Shown here piece after piece: positions 52,927 through 62,161 of a DNA stretch of 64,000 nt. Source of the stretch: Algoriphagus sp. AGSA1 (lineage in GTDB: Bacteria > Bacteroidota > Bacteroidia > Cytophagales > Cyclobacteriaceae); assembly GCF_021390545.1 (NCBI RefSeq), contig NZ_JAJUWR010000004.1, positions 1 to 64,000 on the forward strand, given 5' to 3'. The position numbers and the translations under genes were made by a program. The first letter of the stretch is position 1. The number at the start of each line of letters is the position of its first letter. Below the pieces are notes generated by a model that made no database searches, was not told the origin of the DNA, and saw only the letters and a program-made list of their open reading frames with translations.

Positions 52927-54995
52927 TCCAGATAAAGCATCTGATATGGTATCTGAAAAAATACTATCTCCTTTTTCTTATTTTCCCTTTAACAATTGCC
53001 GTGGTGGTATTCTTGCTTACTGCAGGATCTCCGAAGATCTATGATTCCCACATGGTGATCTATACCGGCATATCTACCAGGAAAAACGCTGATTTAACAG
53101 AATCTTTAAAAATTGATTTTTTCACCTCAAATAATTTAATGGACAACATCATTTCATTGATCAGTTCCAGAAAATCGATAGAAGAAGTAAGCCTTAGATT
53201 GCTGTCCCAACACCTTTCCCTAGAGGAACCAGAACTGTCAGTACTGTCCCCGCAAAGTGCCGAGGAGCTGAAGCTCCATATTTCAGACAATCTAAAGTCA
53301 CAAGTGGCGGTAGTAGGTAATCCTGAGCAGACCCTTAGTAATATCCTCAGCTATATGGAGGATAATTACAATAGTCCCTTTCATTACCTATTGGAGCATC
53401 ACCCCCACTATGGTGTGGATGAAATCCTTCAAAAGGTGCAAGTAACACGGAAAAAAAACAGCGATATGATAGAAATATCCTACTATCAAGATGATGCGGG
53501 GATAGTCTATCATACAGTTAAATTTTTGGGGGAGGTCTATCTTAAACGGTATAGTGAACTTAGATACAATGAAACTGCCAGCAGTGTGGAGTATTTCCAG
53601 TCACAATTGGAGGTAGTACTGGCAGAGCTCAATGAATCAGAACAAAAATTGAAAGACTTTATTTCCAAAAACAGAATCATGAATTACTATGAACAAGGAA
53701 AAAGTCTTGATCTATATCGCAAAGAGGTAGAAGCGGATCAAAGCAATGCGTATCAGCTGGCCACCGGGGCGGAAGCTGGCCTGATCAAATTGGAAGAACG
53801 GCTAAAGGAAAATATTGGGAGATCCGATATCCTTGACAGTATTTCCAGTCTAAGAAAACATGTTTCACAACTACGGGTAAAATTAAATACCCGGGAAGGC
53901 AGGGATACCTGGGATGCGGAGCAGATAAAGGATGAGATTTCCAAGGCGAACGAAGCCATAAACCTAAAAGTATCCCGCCTCTATCAACAGGATTTCAGCG
54001 TAGATGGGGTGCCTATGAACGACATCCTTCAGGAATGGCTCAAATTATACATAGAGAAAGAAAAGCAATTCACAGCTTCGGATGTAATGCTGAACGATTT
54101 AAAAAGAATAGATCAAAGGATAGACACTTTTGCCCCTTTGGGCGCTGAACTAAACCGTTTGGAGCGGGAAGTGTCAATTCATGAAAAAGAATATTTAGCC
54201 ATTATAACGGGATTGAACCAGGCCAGGATCCAAAAGGAAAACTTCAAGCTTTCCCAATCCCAAGTGGTAGTTGACCCTCCTTATCTGCCCTCAAATGCAA
54301 GAAAATCAAAAAGAAAAATATTGGTAATTGCAAGCTTTTTATTCGGTAACATCTTAGTATTAAGTTTTATAACTATACTATTAATCACCGACTCGTCCTT
54401 ACAAAACCCCAAACGGGCAGAAGAGATCACAGGTCTGACCTTGGCAGGGACTTTCCCCAGCATGGACAAAAGCAAGGATCCCAAGTTGAACAAGGTTGTA
54501 TTTGAATATTGGTTAAATGAACTTAACCTGAGGAGAAGTCAAAATAAAAACAAGAGCCCCTATCTGATTGGTATGCTGCTCGATGAAGAGAATAAATCCA
54601 ACTTAGGCCTAATACAGTCCCTTGCCGGTAATCTTGAAAAAGAGCAAGTAAGAACTCAAATTCTTCATCCCGGAGTTATTCCGGCAGGCATACCATACAC
54701 GGAAACGGCCTATCACCGATCAAATAGCCCAATGGCATTAGGCATTGGACAAAACAGCCTCGCCGAGGGATTTGATATTGTTATAATTATCCACCCCTAC
54801 TGGAAAGAGCAACATATTTCCTTTGACATTTTGCAAGCCTGTGACTGGAATCTCATGATCATAGATGCGGAAGTAGTCTGGAAACCAAATTATTCAAAAT
54901 TTGTGGACATGATCCAATCATCTACAAGACTTAAACCGGACATGTTGTTAAGTAACGTTGATTCTATCTTTGTAAAAGAATACACTGGGGCATAA
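52923..54995 (+). CDS. Wzz/Wzc-like chain-length protein with degenerate kinase domain
   Basis: A 690-residue inner membrane co-polymerase. The first helix is near 15-35 (YLLFLIFPLTIAVVVFLL), a long periplasmic coiled-coil part covers ~100-440, and the second helix is near 460-480 (ILVIASFLFGNILVLSFI). The C-terminal ~200 residues keep the outline of a BY-kinase (LIGMLLDEENKSNLGLIQSL where a Walker A should be, FDIVIIIHPYW where Walker B should be), but the P-loop glycines and the acidic residues are lost and there is no tyrosine tail. It overlaps the TolC-like gene by 4 bp. Confidence 0.82.
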   Translation: MIQIKHLIWYLKKYYLLFLIFPLTIAVVVFLLTAGSPKIYDSHMVIYTGISTRKNADLTESLKIDFFTSNNLMDNIISLISSRKSIEEVSLRLLSQHLSLEEPELSVLSPQSAEELKLHISDNLKSQVAVVGNPEQTLSNILSYMEDNYNSPFHYLLEHHPHYGVDEILQKVQVTRKKNSDMIEISYYQDDAGIVYHTVKFLGEVYLKRYSELRYNETASSVEYFQSQLEVVLAELNESEQKLKDFISKNRIMNYYEQGKSLDLYRKEVEADQSNAYQLATGAEAGLIKLEERLKENIGRSDILDSISSLRKHVSQLRVKLNTREGRDTWDAEQIKDEISKANEAINLKVSRLYQQDFSVDGVPMNDILQEWLKLYIEKEKQFTASDVMLNDLKRIDQRIDTFAPLGAELNRLEREVSIHEKEYLAIITGLNQARIQKENFKLSQSQVVVDPPYLPSNARKSKRKILVIASFLFGNILVLSFITILLITDSSLQNPKRAEEITGLTLAGTFPSMDKSKDPKLNKVVFEYWLNELNLRRSQNKNKSPYLIGMLLDEENKSNLGLIQSLAGNLEKEQVRTQILHPGVIPAGIPYTETAYHRSNSPMALGIGQNSLAEGFDIVIIIHPYWKEQHISFDILQACDWNLMIIDAEVVWKPNYSKFVDMIQSSTRLKPDMLLSNVDSIFVKEYTGA

Positions 54996-55026
54996 GCCCC
55001 CTTTTGATAGTAATACCGGCTAGCGT

Positions 55027-56448
55027 GTGAACTCTATAAAGCCCTCTTCTACTTTAGGTTTTACAATTATTTCGGCATTGGTGGCTGGAGGGATTGGCTA
55101 TGCAATTTTCAGATTGGAAATTTTAGTATTGGCGTTTCTCTTGGGTCTGGTAGTACTCCTATTCCTGGTACGTCTGATTTACCTCAAACCTATCATGGGG
55201 ATTTACCTGACCCTGGCCTATTCCTTTGTGGCCAATGGGCTTATTCGCTACCTGGAACTTCCTTTAGGACTAGGCGTGGATTTTCTTCTATTTGCAAGTC
55301 CTCTTATCGCACTGTTCTCCAGGGAAAAGCCTGCTTTCGAAAACCTGAATTCGTCGTTATTCTACATCACCTTATTTTGGCTGGCTTTCACCATCCTGGA
55401 GATATTTAATCCTGAGGCTGTCAGTAAAATTGCGTGGTTCTATGCGGTCAGGGCAGTTTCCCTATACCAATTATTCTGCGTTTCCTTTTTGTTGCTTTTT
55501 CTAAAGGCAAAAAAACAAGTCTATTTGTTTACGAATCTTACGCTTATATGCTGCATAATAGCAGCTGTTTGGGGATTTAAACAAATATTTCTAGGGCTAG
55601 ATGAATGGGAAATCAGGTGGTTGGCATCAGGGCCTGTTCGGACACACGTATTGTTTGGTGTCTTAAGGGCATTCTCTTTTCTTTCCGATTCAGGCCAATT
55701 TGGAGCAACCATGGGATATGGTGCTATAGTGGCATTCTTACTGGCATTGGGCCCTTTTACTATTAAGAGAAAAATCATACTCCTTGTAATAGGATCAATA
55801 AGTCTATATGCCATGGCCTTGAGCGGTACAAGGGGGGCTTTTTTTGTAGTGATTGTAGGCTCCTTTGCTTATTTGGTCGCTACAAGAAATTTTAAGAGTA
55901 TTATTGTTGGAGCAGTTTTCCTTTGTGGGATACTTTTCTTCTTGAAATTTACGACCATCGGTAACGGCAATTATCAACTAAGAAGGATGAGAACGGCACT
56001 GGATCCTAAGGACGCTTCATTGCAGGTACGTTTCGAAAACCAACTAAAACTTAAAAAATACTTATCGACCAGGCCCTTAGGGGGGGGAATAGGGACTTCA
56101 GGATCCTGGGGCCAGCGATTCTCCCCTAACACATTATTAGCTGATACCCCCAATGATAGCTGGTATGTGAGAATATGGGCTGAAACGGGAGTAATTGGTC
56201 TATCCATCCACCTACTTATGATATTGTTTATACTATATAAGGGATTCGCGGTTATATTCAGCCTTCACGATCCTATATTAAAGCAATATATGATGGCCTT
56301 ACACTCAGGATTTGCAGGAATTACTGTTGCAGCCTATGGGAACCCCATTATAGGCCAGTTCCCCATTAATATAATCATATACTTTACCTGGGCTGCAATT
56401 TTCTTAGCATCGGGCTGGGATAAACAAGCAAAAGCGATACGGAATTAA
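55027..56448 (+). CDS. O-antigen ligase/polymerase family membrane protein (Wzy/WaaL)
   Basis: A 473-residue membrane protein with about twelve helices. The long periplasmic loop near 330-390 ends with RFENQLKLKKYLSTRPLGGG, typical of the Wzy_C/O-antigen ligase family (the GGGIG segment follows an Arg-rich helix). It probably polymerises EPS-2 repeat units. The start is the GTG at 55027, 31 bp after the chain-length gene, with no ATG nearby. It closes the plus-strand core operon and is convergent with the GT2 gene at 56463. Confidence 0.85.
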   Translation: MNSIKPSSTLGFTIISALVAGGIGYAIFRLEILVLAFLLGLVVLLFLVRLIYLKPIMGIYLTLAYSFVANGLIRYLELPLGLGVDFLLFASPLIALFSREKPAFENLNSSLFYITLFWLAFTILEIFNPEAVSKIAWFYAVRAVSLYQLFCVSFLLLFLKAKKQVYLFTNLTLICCIIAAVWGFKQIFLGLDEWEIRWLASGPVRTHVLFGVLRAFSFLSDSGQFGATMGYGAIVAFLLALGPFTIKRKIILLVIGSISLYAMALSGTRGAFFVVIVGSFAYLVATRNFKSIIVGAVFLCGILFFLKFTTIGNGNYQLRRMRTALDPKDASLQVRFENQLKLKKYLSTRPLGGGIGTSGSWGQRFSPNTLLADTPNDSWYVRIWAETGVIGLSIHLLMILFILYKGFAVIFSLHDPILKQYMMALHSGFAGITVAAYGNPIIGQFPINIIIYFTWAAIFLASGWDKQAKAIRN

Positions 56449-56462
56449 GGAGAGAGTTATAA

Positions 56463-57638
56463 TCAATCAGACAATTCATCTATACGAATTGCCTTTTCCC
56501 ATGTTGAGGGCTGTGCGCCTTTTAGCCATCTGAAAAACCCTAAAATTGCACAGAGGTTCATAACGGTAAAATAATAGGGCACAAAAAACCCCTTGATTGA
56601 TACTTCTTTATACTGCCAACGATACCCCCACCATGCCCATAGGTAGAACATATACTGCATTCCCAAAATCATATACCAATGCAGCTCTTGTGTCTGTATA
56701 GCGAGGTAATGGTTGAGGAGAAGCAACACAATCAACAGAAACGGGATAAGGGCCCATCTGAGTACCCTATGGCTAACGTATTGGAAAGTAAGCACAGGGT
56801 CGTGAAAAGGGTTGATAGCCTTACGTAGGCGGAACATGCTCTGCCATCCTCCCGCCGCGATCCGGATCTTGCGTTTTACCTCTTCTCCAACATTGGCGCT
56901 TGCATATTCAGAGGCTATCGCCTCAGGGACATACTTGACTCGATAGCCAGCCTCGGCAATTTTCATTGACAACATAAAATCATCCAAAATAGTATTGTCG
57001 GGCAGGTCCTGAAAAAGCTCCATTCTACAGCTGATCAATTCACCTGCGGCACCCACTAATGTATAGAGAAAACTGTCATATTTTTTGAGGAAAGACTCAT
57101 ATTTCCAATACATCCCTTCTCCTTTTTCACCGGCACCCTGTTGATTACTGGATAAAATTGATTTCTCACCTGAAACCGCTCCTACCCTTCGATCATGGTA
57201 CGGCTGAACTATCTGTTCAAGTGCCTTTTTATTTAACCTTGTATTTGCATCACAAAACACAAGGATGTTACCTGAAGCCTGTCTTACGGCCCTTTTCATG
57301 GCAGCAAGTTTGCCTTTTCGTTCTGCAGAGTACATGGTTTTGACTTCCGGGAATTCCAAAGGAATGGTTTGTGACCCATCTTCCGAACCATCACAGATAA
57401 ATATGATTTCAAGCAACCCTTCAGGATAGGAAAGTTCTAAGGTATTTAATATTTTCTCACGTAATCCCTTTCCTTCATTATAGCACGGAACAATGAGAGA
57501 TACAGAAGGAAAATATGTAGATGATTTCACCATTTTGTCTTTTCCCAGGATTTTCACCAACAGGTATATTAGCATACCGTAGCCCAGGTAGGCGTAGAAC
57601 GCGATCAATAACAAAGCTATAAACCAGACTTCTACCAT
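56463..57638 (-). CDS. Membrane glycosyltransferase family 2
   Basis: A 391-residue processive-type GT2. An N-terminal helix is followed by VSLIVPCYNEGKGLREKI, ICDGSEDGSQT, FCDANTRLNKKAL (DxN at the metal site), ILDDFMLSMKIAEAGYRVKY and RKIRIAAGGWQSMFRL, then three or four helices. The arrangement resembles hyaluronan/cellulose-synthase-like enzymes and poly-GlcNAc transferases, but membrane-anchored single-sugar transferases look similar. It overlaps the upstream GT4 stop by 7 bp. Confidence 0.83.
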   Translation of the reverse strand: MVEVWFIALLLIAFYAYLGYGMLIYLLVKILGKDKMVKSSTYFPSVSLIVPCYNEGKGLREKILNTLELSYPEGLLEIIFICDGSEDGSQTIPLEFPEVKTMYSAERKGKLAAMKRAVRQASGNILVFCDANTRLNKKALEQIVQPYHDRRVGAVSGEKSILSSNQQGAGEKGEGMYWKYESFLKKYDSFLYTLVGAAGELISCRMELFQDLPDNTILDDFMLSMKIAEAGYRVKYVPEAIASEYASANVGEEVKRKIRIAAGGWQSMFRLRKAINPFHDPVLTFQYVSHRVLRWALIPFLLIVLLLLNHYLAIQTQELHWYMILGMQYMFYLWAWWGYRWQYKEVSIKGFFVPYYFTVMNLCAILGFFRWLKGAQPSTWEKAIRIDELSD

Positions 57639-58897
57639 GAATTGTTTTTTAGAATTGCTTCATAGGTATTGGTTGCAAGCTTCCAAAAATATTCAACCCT
57701 CAGTTCCCAAGAATTGGATTTGGCAGCTTGATATCTTTTTTGGTAAGCAGACTTGGAATTGGACCTGATTGCTTGATCAATCATGATCACAAACTGCCCA
57801 TGGTCACCGGCAAGATAAATGTGTTTCCTGAAATCAGAAATATCAGGAGAAAAATCAGTAGTCACCACAGCTCTTCCTGATGCTAAATATTCGTTTATTT
57901 TTAAAGGATAGATACTTCTGGTAAAATCATTAATCAAAAAAGGGATGATTGCACAATCAAAATATCTAAGAAACATTGGAAGCTCCTCCGTTTTTTTAGG
58001 GCTGATGAAAACGATATTTGGAAGAGCGTCCAAATCGATTTCAGTGTGGATCTTATCCTCTCGCGGACCTAGAAGCACCAGCGTCTTATCTGGATGGGCT
58101 TCGGCGATCTTCTTAACGAGCACATAATCTATGCGCTGACATATATTCCCAATATATCCTATAATAGGAGTTTTAATGTTTTCAATCTCTGCCGGGGCTC
58201 CCCCATCCATTTCCCAAGCAATTTTAAACAGTTCTGTGTCTCCACCGTTAGGAAAAAGCAGTACCGGCACCCCACTTGATCGAGAGAGATCTTTCGACAA
58301 ATTTTGGGATGTTGCTATTGACAAGTCGTAATTCCGAATAGCCTCTATCTCTCTGTAGGAACCGTGCTTTCGAGTATAGGCATTTATAGCGCCAATAGCG
58401 TCCCTAGATTGGTACACTGATAGTCTAGGAGACAAGTATTTTCGGTAATTGGAAAGGTATGTTGGGTTAAAGGAATTAAACAGTATAAACTCCTCTACTT
58501 TATCTTCAGCCAAGCTCTTACGGATGGCCGCAGACATAATCTTATTGTTAAAAGAGGAAAAGACATTGTAAACCCAACCTTTTTTCAGCCAGTTTACCGG
58601 AAAAACGATCCTTGGCGTAATACATTTGACTATCCCACCTCTAGTTGTAAGGATAGTTCTCAACTGCTGATCACCTTTGATCAATGCCTGGGCACGGCAT
58701 TGGATAGGTGCTGAATTTCTTCCTCTATACCATTCAGAAAAAGTGTAAGGGTAATCCACGTAATATACTTTATTGTTCTTACCAAACTCTTTGGCCAAAG
58801 ACCAGGAGGCAGAGGATATTGGTGAATCCCACCTGGACATGGATAAAATGACTATTGGAAGTTCCTTAAGTTTATTTGATCCAAGAGCAGTTTTCAT
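57632..58897 (-). CDS. Glycosyltransferase family 4-like
   Basis: A GT-B enzyme of 421 residues. The N-terminus has PIVILSMSRWDSPISSASWS, the linker SVYQSRDAIGAINAYTRKHG, and the donor half TPIIGYIGNICQRIDYVLVK, LVLLGPRED and SIYPLKINEYLASGRAVVTT with the E of the nucleotide-sugar site. The ATG at 58897 is chosen because the ATG at 58918 lies inside the dispersed micro-ORF element. The micro-ORF stop is only 4 bp upstream, so translation of the two may be coupled. Confidence 0.83.
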   Translation of the reverse strand: MKTALGSNKLKELPIVILSMSRWDSPISSASWSLAKEFGKNNKVYYVDYPYTFSEWYRGRNSAPIQCRAQALIKGDQQLRTILTTRGGIVKCITPRIVFPVNWLKKGWVYNVFSSFNNKIMSAAIRKSLAEDKVEEFILFNSFNPTYLSNYRKYLSPRLSVYQSRDAIGAINAYTRKHGSYREIEAIRNYDLSIATSQNLSKDLSRSSGVPVLLFPNGGDTELFKIAWEMDGGAPAEIENIKTPIIGYIGNICQRIDYVLVKKIAEAHPDKTLVLLGPREDKIHTEIDLDALPNIVFISPKKTEELPMFLRYFDCAIIPFLINDFTRSIYPLKINEYLASGRAVVTTDFSPDISDFRKHIYLAGDHGQFVIMIDQAIRSNSKSAYQKRYQAAKSNSWELRVEYFWKLATNTYEAILKNNSW

Positions 58898-58901
58898 GTG
58901 T

Positions 58902-58976
58902 TTATAATTGTTTTTCAATGGTCACATGAAATCTCGCATATGGGGTAATCATCCCAGTGTGTGCCGTTTTCGACAT
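58902..58976 (-). CDS. Micro-ORF in ~87-bp dispersed element, copy 2 (24 codons)
   Basis: Encodes MSKTAHTGMITPYARFHVTI and EKQL, then TAA. It begins 8 bp after the stop of the upstream glycosyltransferase (58985) and ends 4 bp before the ATG of the next one (58897), exactly filling the intercistronic space. The element starts with the TGA stop of the upstream gene (TGAAATTGCGC) and its ends can pair (GAAATTGCGC with GCGAGATTTC, 9 of 10 positions). Homologous copies: 40705 and 63307. Confidence 0.45.
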   Translation of the reverse strand: MSKTAHTGMITPYARFHVTIEKQL

Positions 58977-58984
58977 GCGCAATT

Positions 58985-60223
58985 TCATAGCTTATTATCC
59001 TTAAGGTCCGGAAAATCATTTTTTCTTGCCCTCCAAACCTGGTCAAAATCAAGATATTTATCATGCTTGGTGACCAGGAAATCAGTCTTAGCTTGCTTGA
59101 AGCCAAATAAGGAAAGAACCTGGAGTCCTGCGAATACGGGAGTAAATGGGATCGCCTTCCAAATGACAACCGGAGTATTGGAAAAAACCAAGGCCGCGAA
59201 CCAATTGATACCCGTCATAAAAATGACTGCGGCAGAAATCATAAAGACATAGGAATTGGCGAACAATCCATAGCCTAATGTAATCAATACCCCAATAGTC
59301 AAAAATATAAGTGGTGGGGTGGAAGTCATAACAGAAAAATAAACACCATTCCAATCAAAGCTTGCCAATTTATTGGAAAACAGTGCGCAGACATCCTTGA
59401 GATGGTCAAAATACGACTTAAGCCAACGGGTACGTTGCTTCTGTACCTGTGCGGCACTACTGGATTTCTCATCAAAAATCAATGCGTTTTTTTGATATGC
59501 GATTCTAATCCCCTTAGCCACCAAGGCGTTTTGCAATATTTTATCTTCTGCCAAGATCAGTTGAGAATTGACTGTATCCAAATCGGCTAGATACTGCTCA
59601 AACAATCCTGTTTCGACAAGCATCCCCGAACCGGATATAGTGGCTGATGAACCTAAACGGTCCGGAAGTTCCTTGTGTATAAAATTATAATAAATCTCAC
59701 CCAGGGCATCTAAACAGGCTACACGGGTATCCAGGTTTTTGGCTGTACGTCTTCCCTGCACAGCATTATTTCCTCTACTGAATGAATGAGAGAGGTAAGC
59801 CAGGCTATCCGGATGGAGGAGATTATCAGGATCCAAGACCAGGACAGCATCATGATTTCTCTTCCTGTGGGCCAAGCCAACTTTTAAGGATGAGACTTTG
59901 GAATCCAAGGGCTTATCAGGATATATTACGGTGAGTCGTTCGCTTACTGGTAAATCCGGATGAGGAATACAGCGGTCAGCAACTAAGTAAATATGAAAAT
60001 CAGAATAATTTTGATTGAAAACAGAATCTAAAAGAGGGAGGGCAATGGTAAGGTCCCGGTATGCCGTAACTACACATGCTATGTCTATCTGGGTTGTCGT
60101 AAGCTGTTTCTTGGATTTTGGAGATGGAATTAGCAGCATTGCCAAAATAGAAATTGTGACGAAAGAAGCATAAAACAGGAGCAGAATAGATAAGGCAAAA
60201 AACAGCGAGTCCAGTATTATCAT
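58985..60223 (-). CDS. Membrane glycosyltransferase family 2
   Basis: A 412-residue GT2 with an N-terminal helix, IDIACVVTAYRDLTIALPLL, YLVADRCIPHPDLPVSE, DPDNLLHPDSLAYL (DPD metal site), ILAEDKILQNALVAKG (acceptor acid) and QKQRTRWLKSYFDHLK (QxxRW-type), followed by two or three C-terminal helices. This motif set is that of processive or membrane-bound GT2 enzymes. It leads the minus-strand three-gene group 60223 to 56463. Its TGA stop belongs to the micro-ORF element. Confidence 0.85.
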   Translation of the reverse strand: MIILDSLFFALSILLLFYASFVTISILAMLLIPSPKSKKQLTTTQIDIACVVTAYRDLTIALPLLDSVFNQNYSDFHIYLVADRCIPHPDLPVSERLTVIYPDKPLDSKVSSLKVGLAHRKRNHDAVLVLDPDNLLHPDSLAYLSHSFSRGNNAVQGRRTAKNLDTRVACLDALGEIYYNFIHKELPDRLGSSATISGSGMLVETGLFEQYLADLDTVNSQLILAEDKILQNALVAKGIRIAYQKNALIFDEKSSSAAQVQKQRTRWLKSYFDHLKDVCALFSNKLASFDWNGVYFSVMTSTPPLIFLTIGVLITLGYGLFANSYVFMISAAVIFMTGINWFAALVFSNTPVVIWKAIPFTPVFAGLQVLSLFGFKQAKTDFLVTKHDKYLDFDQVWRARKNDFPDLKDNKL

Positions 60224-60512
60224 AATTAATTCTCGATATTAAAAAGGATCAAATAAAATTGGCTTAGGTTCATTTCATTTCCAAACACCAAAGAAGGGGA
60301 TGTCTTCCTGTAAAATGGATGACGCTTATTGGCTTTTCAGATTACTATTTAATGTCCTGAAGCCATTAAGTCCGTCATGTAAGTTCGCAAGGGCAAGTAC
60401 TTCAATTTTCTGTAAAAGAAACATTTCATACACAAATTTATCTATAAGTGGATAGAATAGCGCAAACGAATCATTTTTTTAATAATTTCAGATTGGAATA
60501 TTATTATAGGCC

Positions 60513-61508
60513 GTGTCAAAAAACTTACCTCTACCCCTTGTCTCCATTATTACCGTCAATTTCAACCAATCGAAACTTACCGAAGAACTCCTTAAATCTC
60601 TGGAGAGGGCAAAGTATTCCAACCTGGAAATAATAGTGGTGGACAATGGCTCCACGGAGTGGGATATTGCTGGGTTTCAGAAAAAGTACCCTTACGTGAA
60701 AGTGGTCGAAAGTAAGGAAAATCTAGGGTTTGCAGGAGGAAACAATTTGGGAATTGCGGCGGCCCGTGGCAAATATCTGATGTTTCTCAACAACGACACG
60801 GAAGTAACGCCTGGATTTTTAGAGCCTTTACTTGCTGTATTTGAAACAAATCCCGCTATAGGCGCAGCGTCACCTAAAATAAAATATTACCATAGTCCCA
60901 ATCAAAACATAATCCAATGGGGCGGATCAGAAGGGGTCAGCAAAATAACTGTACGGGGCAAAGTAAATGGCGGAGAGGAAGAGGATATTGGTCAATGTAA
61001 CCAAGTGCTGGAGACCCAGCTGGTACATGGAGCCGCTATGATGGTACCTTTTGAAGTTGTCAAAAGAGTTGGATTGATTCCGGACATCTATTTTCTATAT
61101 TATGAAGAGCATGACTGGGCTGAAATGATTAAGCGGGCGGGTTATTCAATTTATTATGTAGGCAATGCCACCGTCTATCATAAGGAATCCATGACTGTGG
61201 GAGAATTCAGTCCGGTTAAAATCTATTATCAAAACAGAGGAAGGCTGATCTATACCAGAAGAAACAGACATGGTATAAACAAACTAGGAAGCTTGCTCTT
61301 TTTCGGAATTGTCGCTTTCCCGAAAAATCTAATTCATTATTTATTACAGGGAAAGTGGGAATTGGCAAGGGCATTTATTTCTGCCTGTATGTGGAACCTA
61401 CAGAACAGTGCTATATATGGTCATCCTAAATTAAGTGAATCAGGAGATGGATCCTATGCCATAATTGATGACAGGAAGCCCAATACTCTGGATTTTTCAA
61501 ACTCTTGA
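60513..61508 (+). CDS. Rhamnosyltransferase-like glycosyltransferase family 2
   Basis: A 331-residue GT-A enzyme: PLVSIITVNFNQSKLTEELL, IIVVDNGSTEWDIAG, FAGGNNLGIAAARGKYLMFL, NNDTEVTPGF (the DxE-type metal site) and YFLYYEEHDWAEMIKRAGYS. This set is typical of rhamnosyl- and related transferases. The start is the GTG at 60513; no ATG lies near the first strand. It begins a plus-strand group (60513-64000), divergent from the GT2 at 58985, with 289 bp between them and no other gene there. Confidence 0.86.
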   Translation: MSKNLPLPLVSIITVNFNQSKLTEELLKSLERAKYSNLEIIVVDNGSTEWDIAGFQKKYPYVKVVESKENLGFAGGNNLGIAAARGKYLMFLNNDTEVTPGFLEPLLAVFETNPAIGAASPKIKYYHSPNQNIIQWGGSEGVSKITVRGKVNGGEEEDIGQCNQVLETQLVHGAAMMVPFEVVKRVGLIPDIYFLYYEEHDWAEMIKRAGYSIYYVGNATVYHKESMTVGEFSPVKIYYQNRGRLIYTRRNRHGINKLGSLLFFGIVAFPKNLIHYLLQGKWELARAFISACMWNLQNSAIYGHPKLSESGDGSYAIIDDRKPNTLDFSNS

Positions 61509-61510
61509 AT

Positions 61511-62119
61511 ATGTTAAAGTCAGTTTATTTAAAATTCAAAGAAAAGCAAGCGAGACTACTACGAGAAGGTGAACCTGCGGGCATGTTCCATATTGTCAGA
61601 CTGTTTTTTTCCGGTGCAGTCCAAGTGCTGTTAGGCCAATGGTACTTTACCAGACGAACCACACCCGGAAGGCTAGTGCTGGCAAAAGGAAGGCCATTGG
61701 TGCAAAATCATGGACATATTATACTCGGAGATCATGTTAAAATCTGGTCAGTGATCCAGCAGAGCAAATTATTTGTGAAAAGAAATGCTTGCCTGACGAT
61801 AGGGGCCAATTCCTTTATCAATGGCGCACACATATCTGTAAGTGAGTCAGTTACGATAGGATCAAATGTGAATATAGGCCCTTATTCTGTAATCATTGAT
61901 GATGATTTCCACCCTGTAGGATCAGGAAGTGGGGACAGTTATAGAAAACCTATAGTGATTGAGGATGATGTTTGGATAACGATGAATTGCATGGTAATGA
62001 AAGGCGTGCGTATAGGAAAAGGCTCAGTAGTAGCTGCTGGGGCTGTGGTGACAAAGGACGTGCCTCCCCATACGCTTGTGGGCGGGGTGCCCGCAAAAGC
62101 AATCAGAGACCTAAATTAA
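61511..62119 (+). CDS. Hexapeptide-repeat acyltransferase
   Basis: A 202-residue left-handed beta-helix protein with hexapeptide repeats such as SVTIGSNVNIGPYSVIIDDD, the likely catalytic His in DDDFHPVGSG, VIEDDVWITMNCMVMKGVRI and AAGAVVTKDVPPHTLVGGVP. Probably O-acetylates an EPS-2 sugar. The ATG at 61511 is 2 bp after the GT2 stop; an in-frame TTG at 61505 would overlap it. Co-transcribed with the flanking glycosyltransferases. Confidence 0.85.
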   Translation: MLKSVYLKFKEKQARLLREGEPAGMFHIVRLFFSGAVQVLLGQWYFTRRTTPGRLVLAKGRPLVQNHGHIILGDHVKIWSVIQQSKLFVKRNACLTIGANSFINGAHISVSESVTIGSNVNIGPYSVIIDDDFHPVGSGSGDSYRKPIVIEDDVWITMNCMVMKGVRIGKGSVVAAGAVVTKDVPPHTLVGGVPAKAIRDLN

Positions 62120-62161
62120 AGCAGAAAATCATATACCCCATAAGTCAGTACCTTTAGAATT

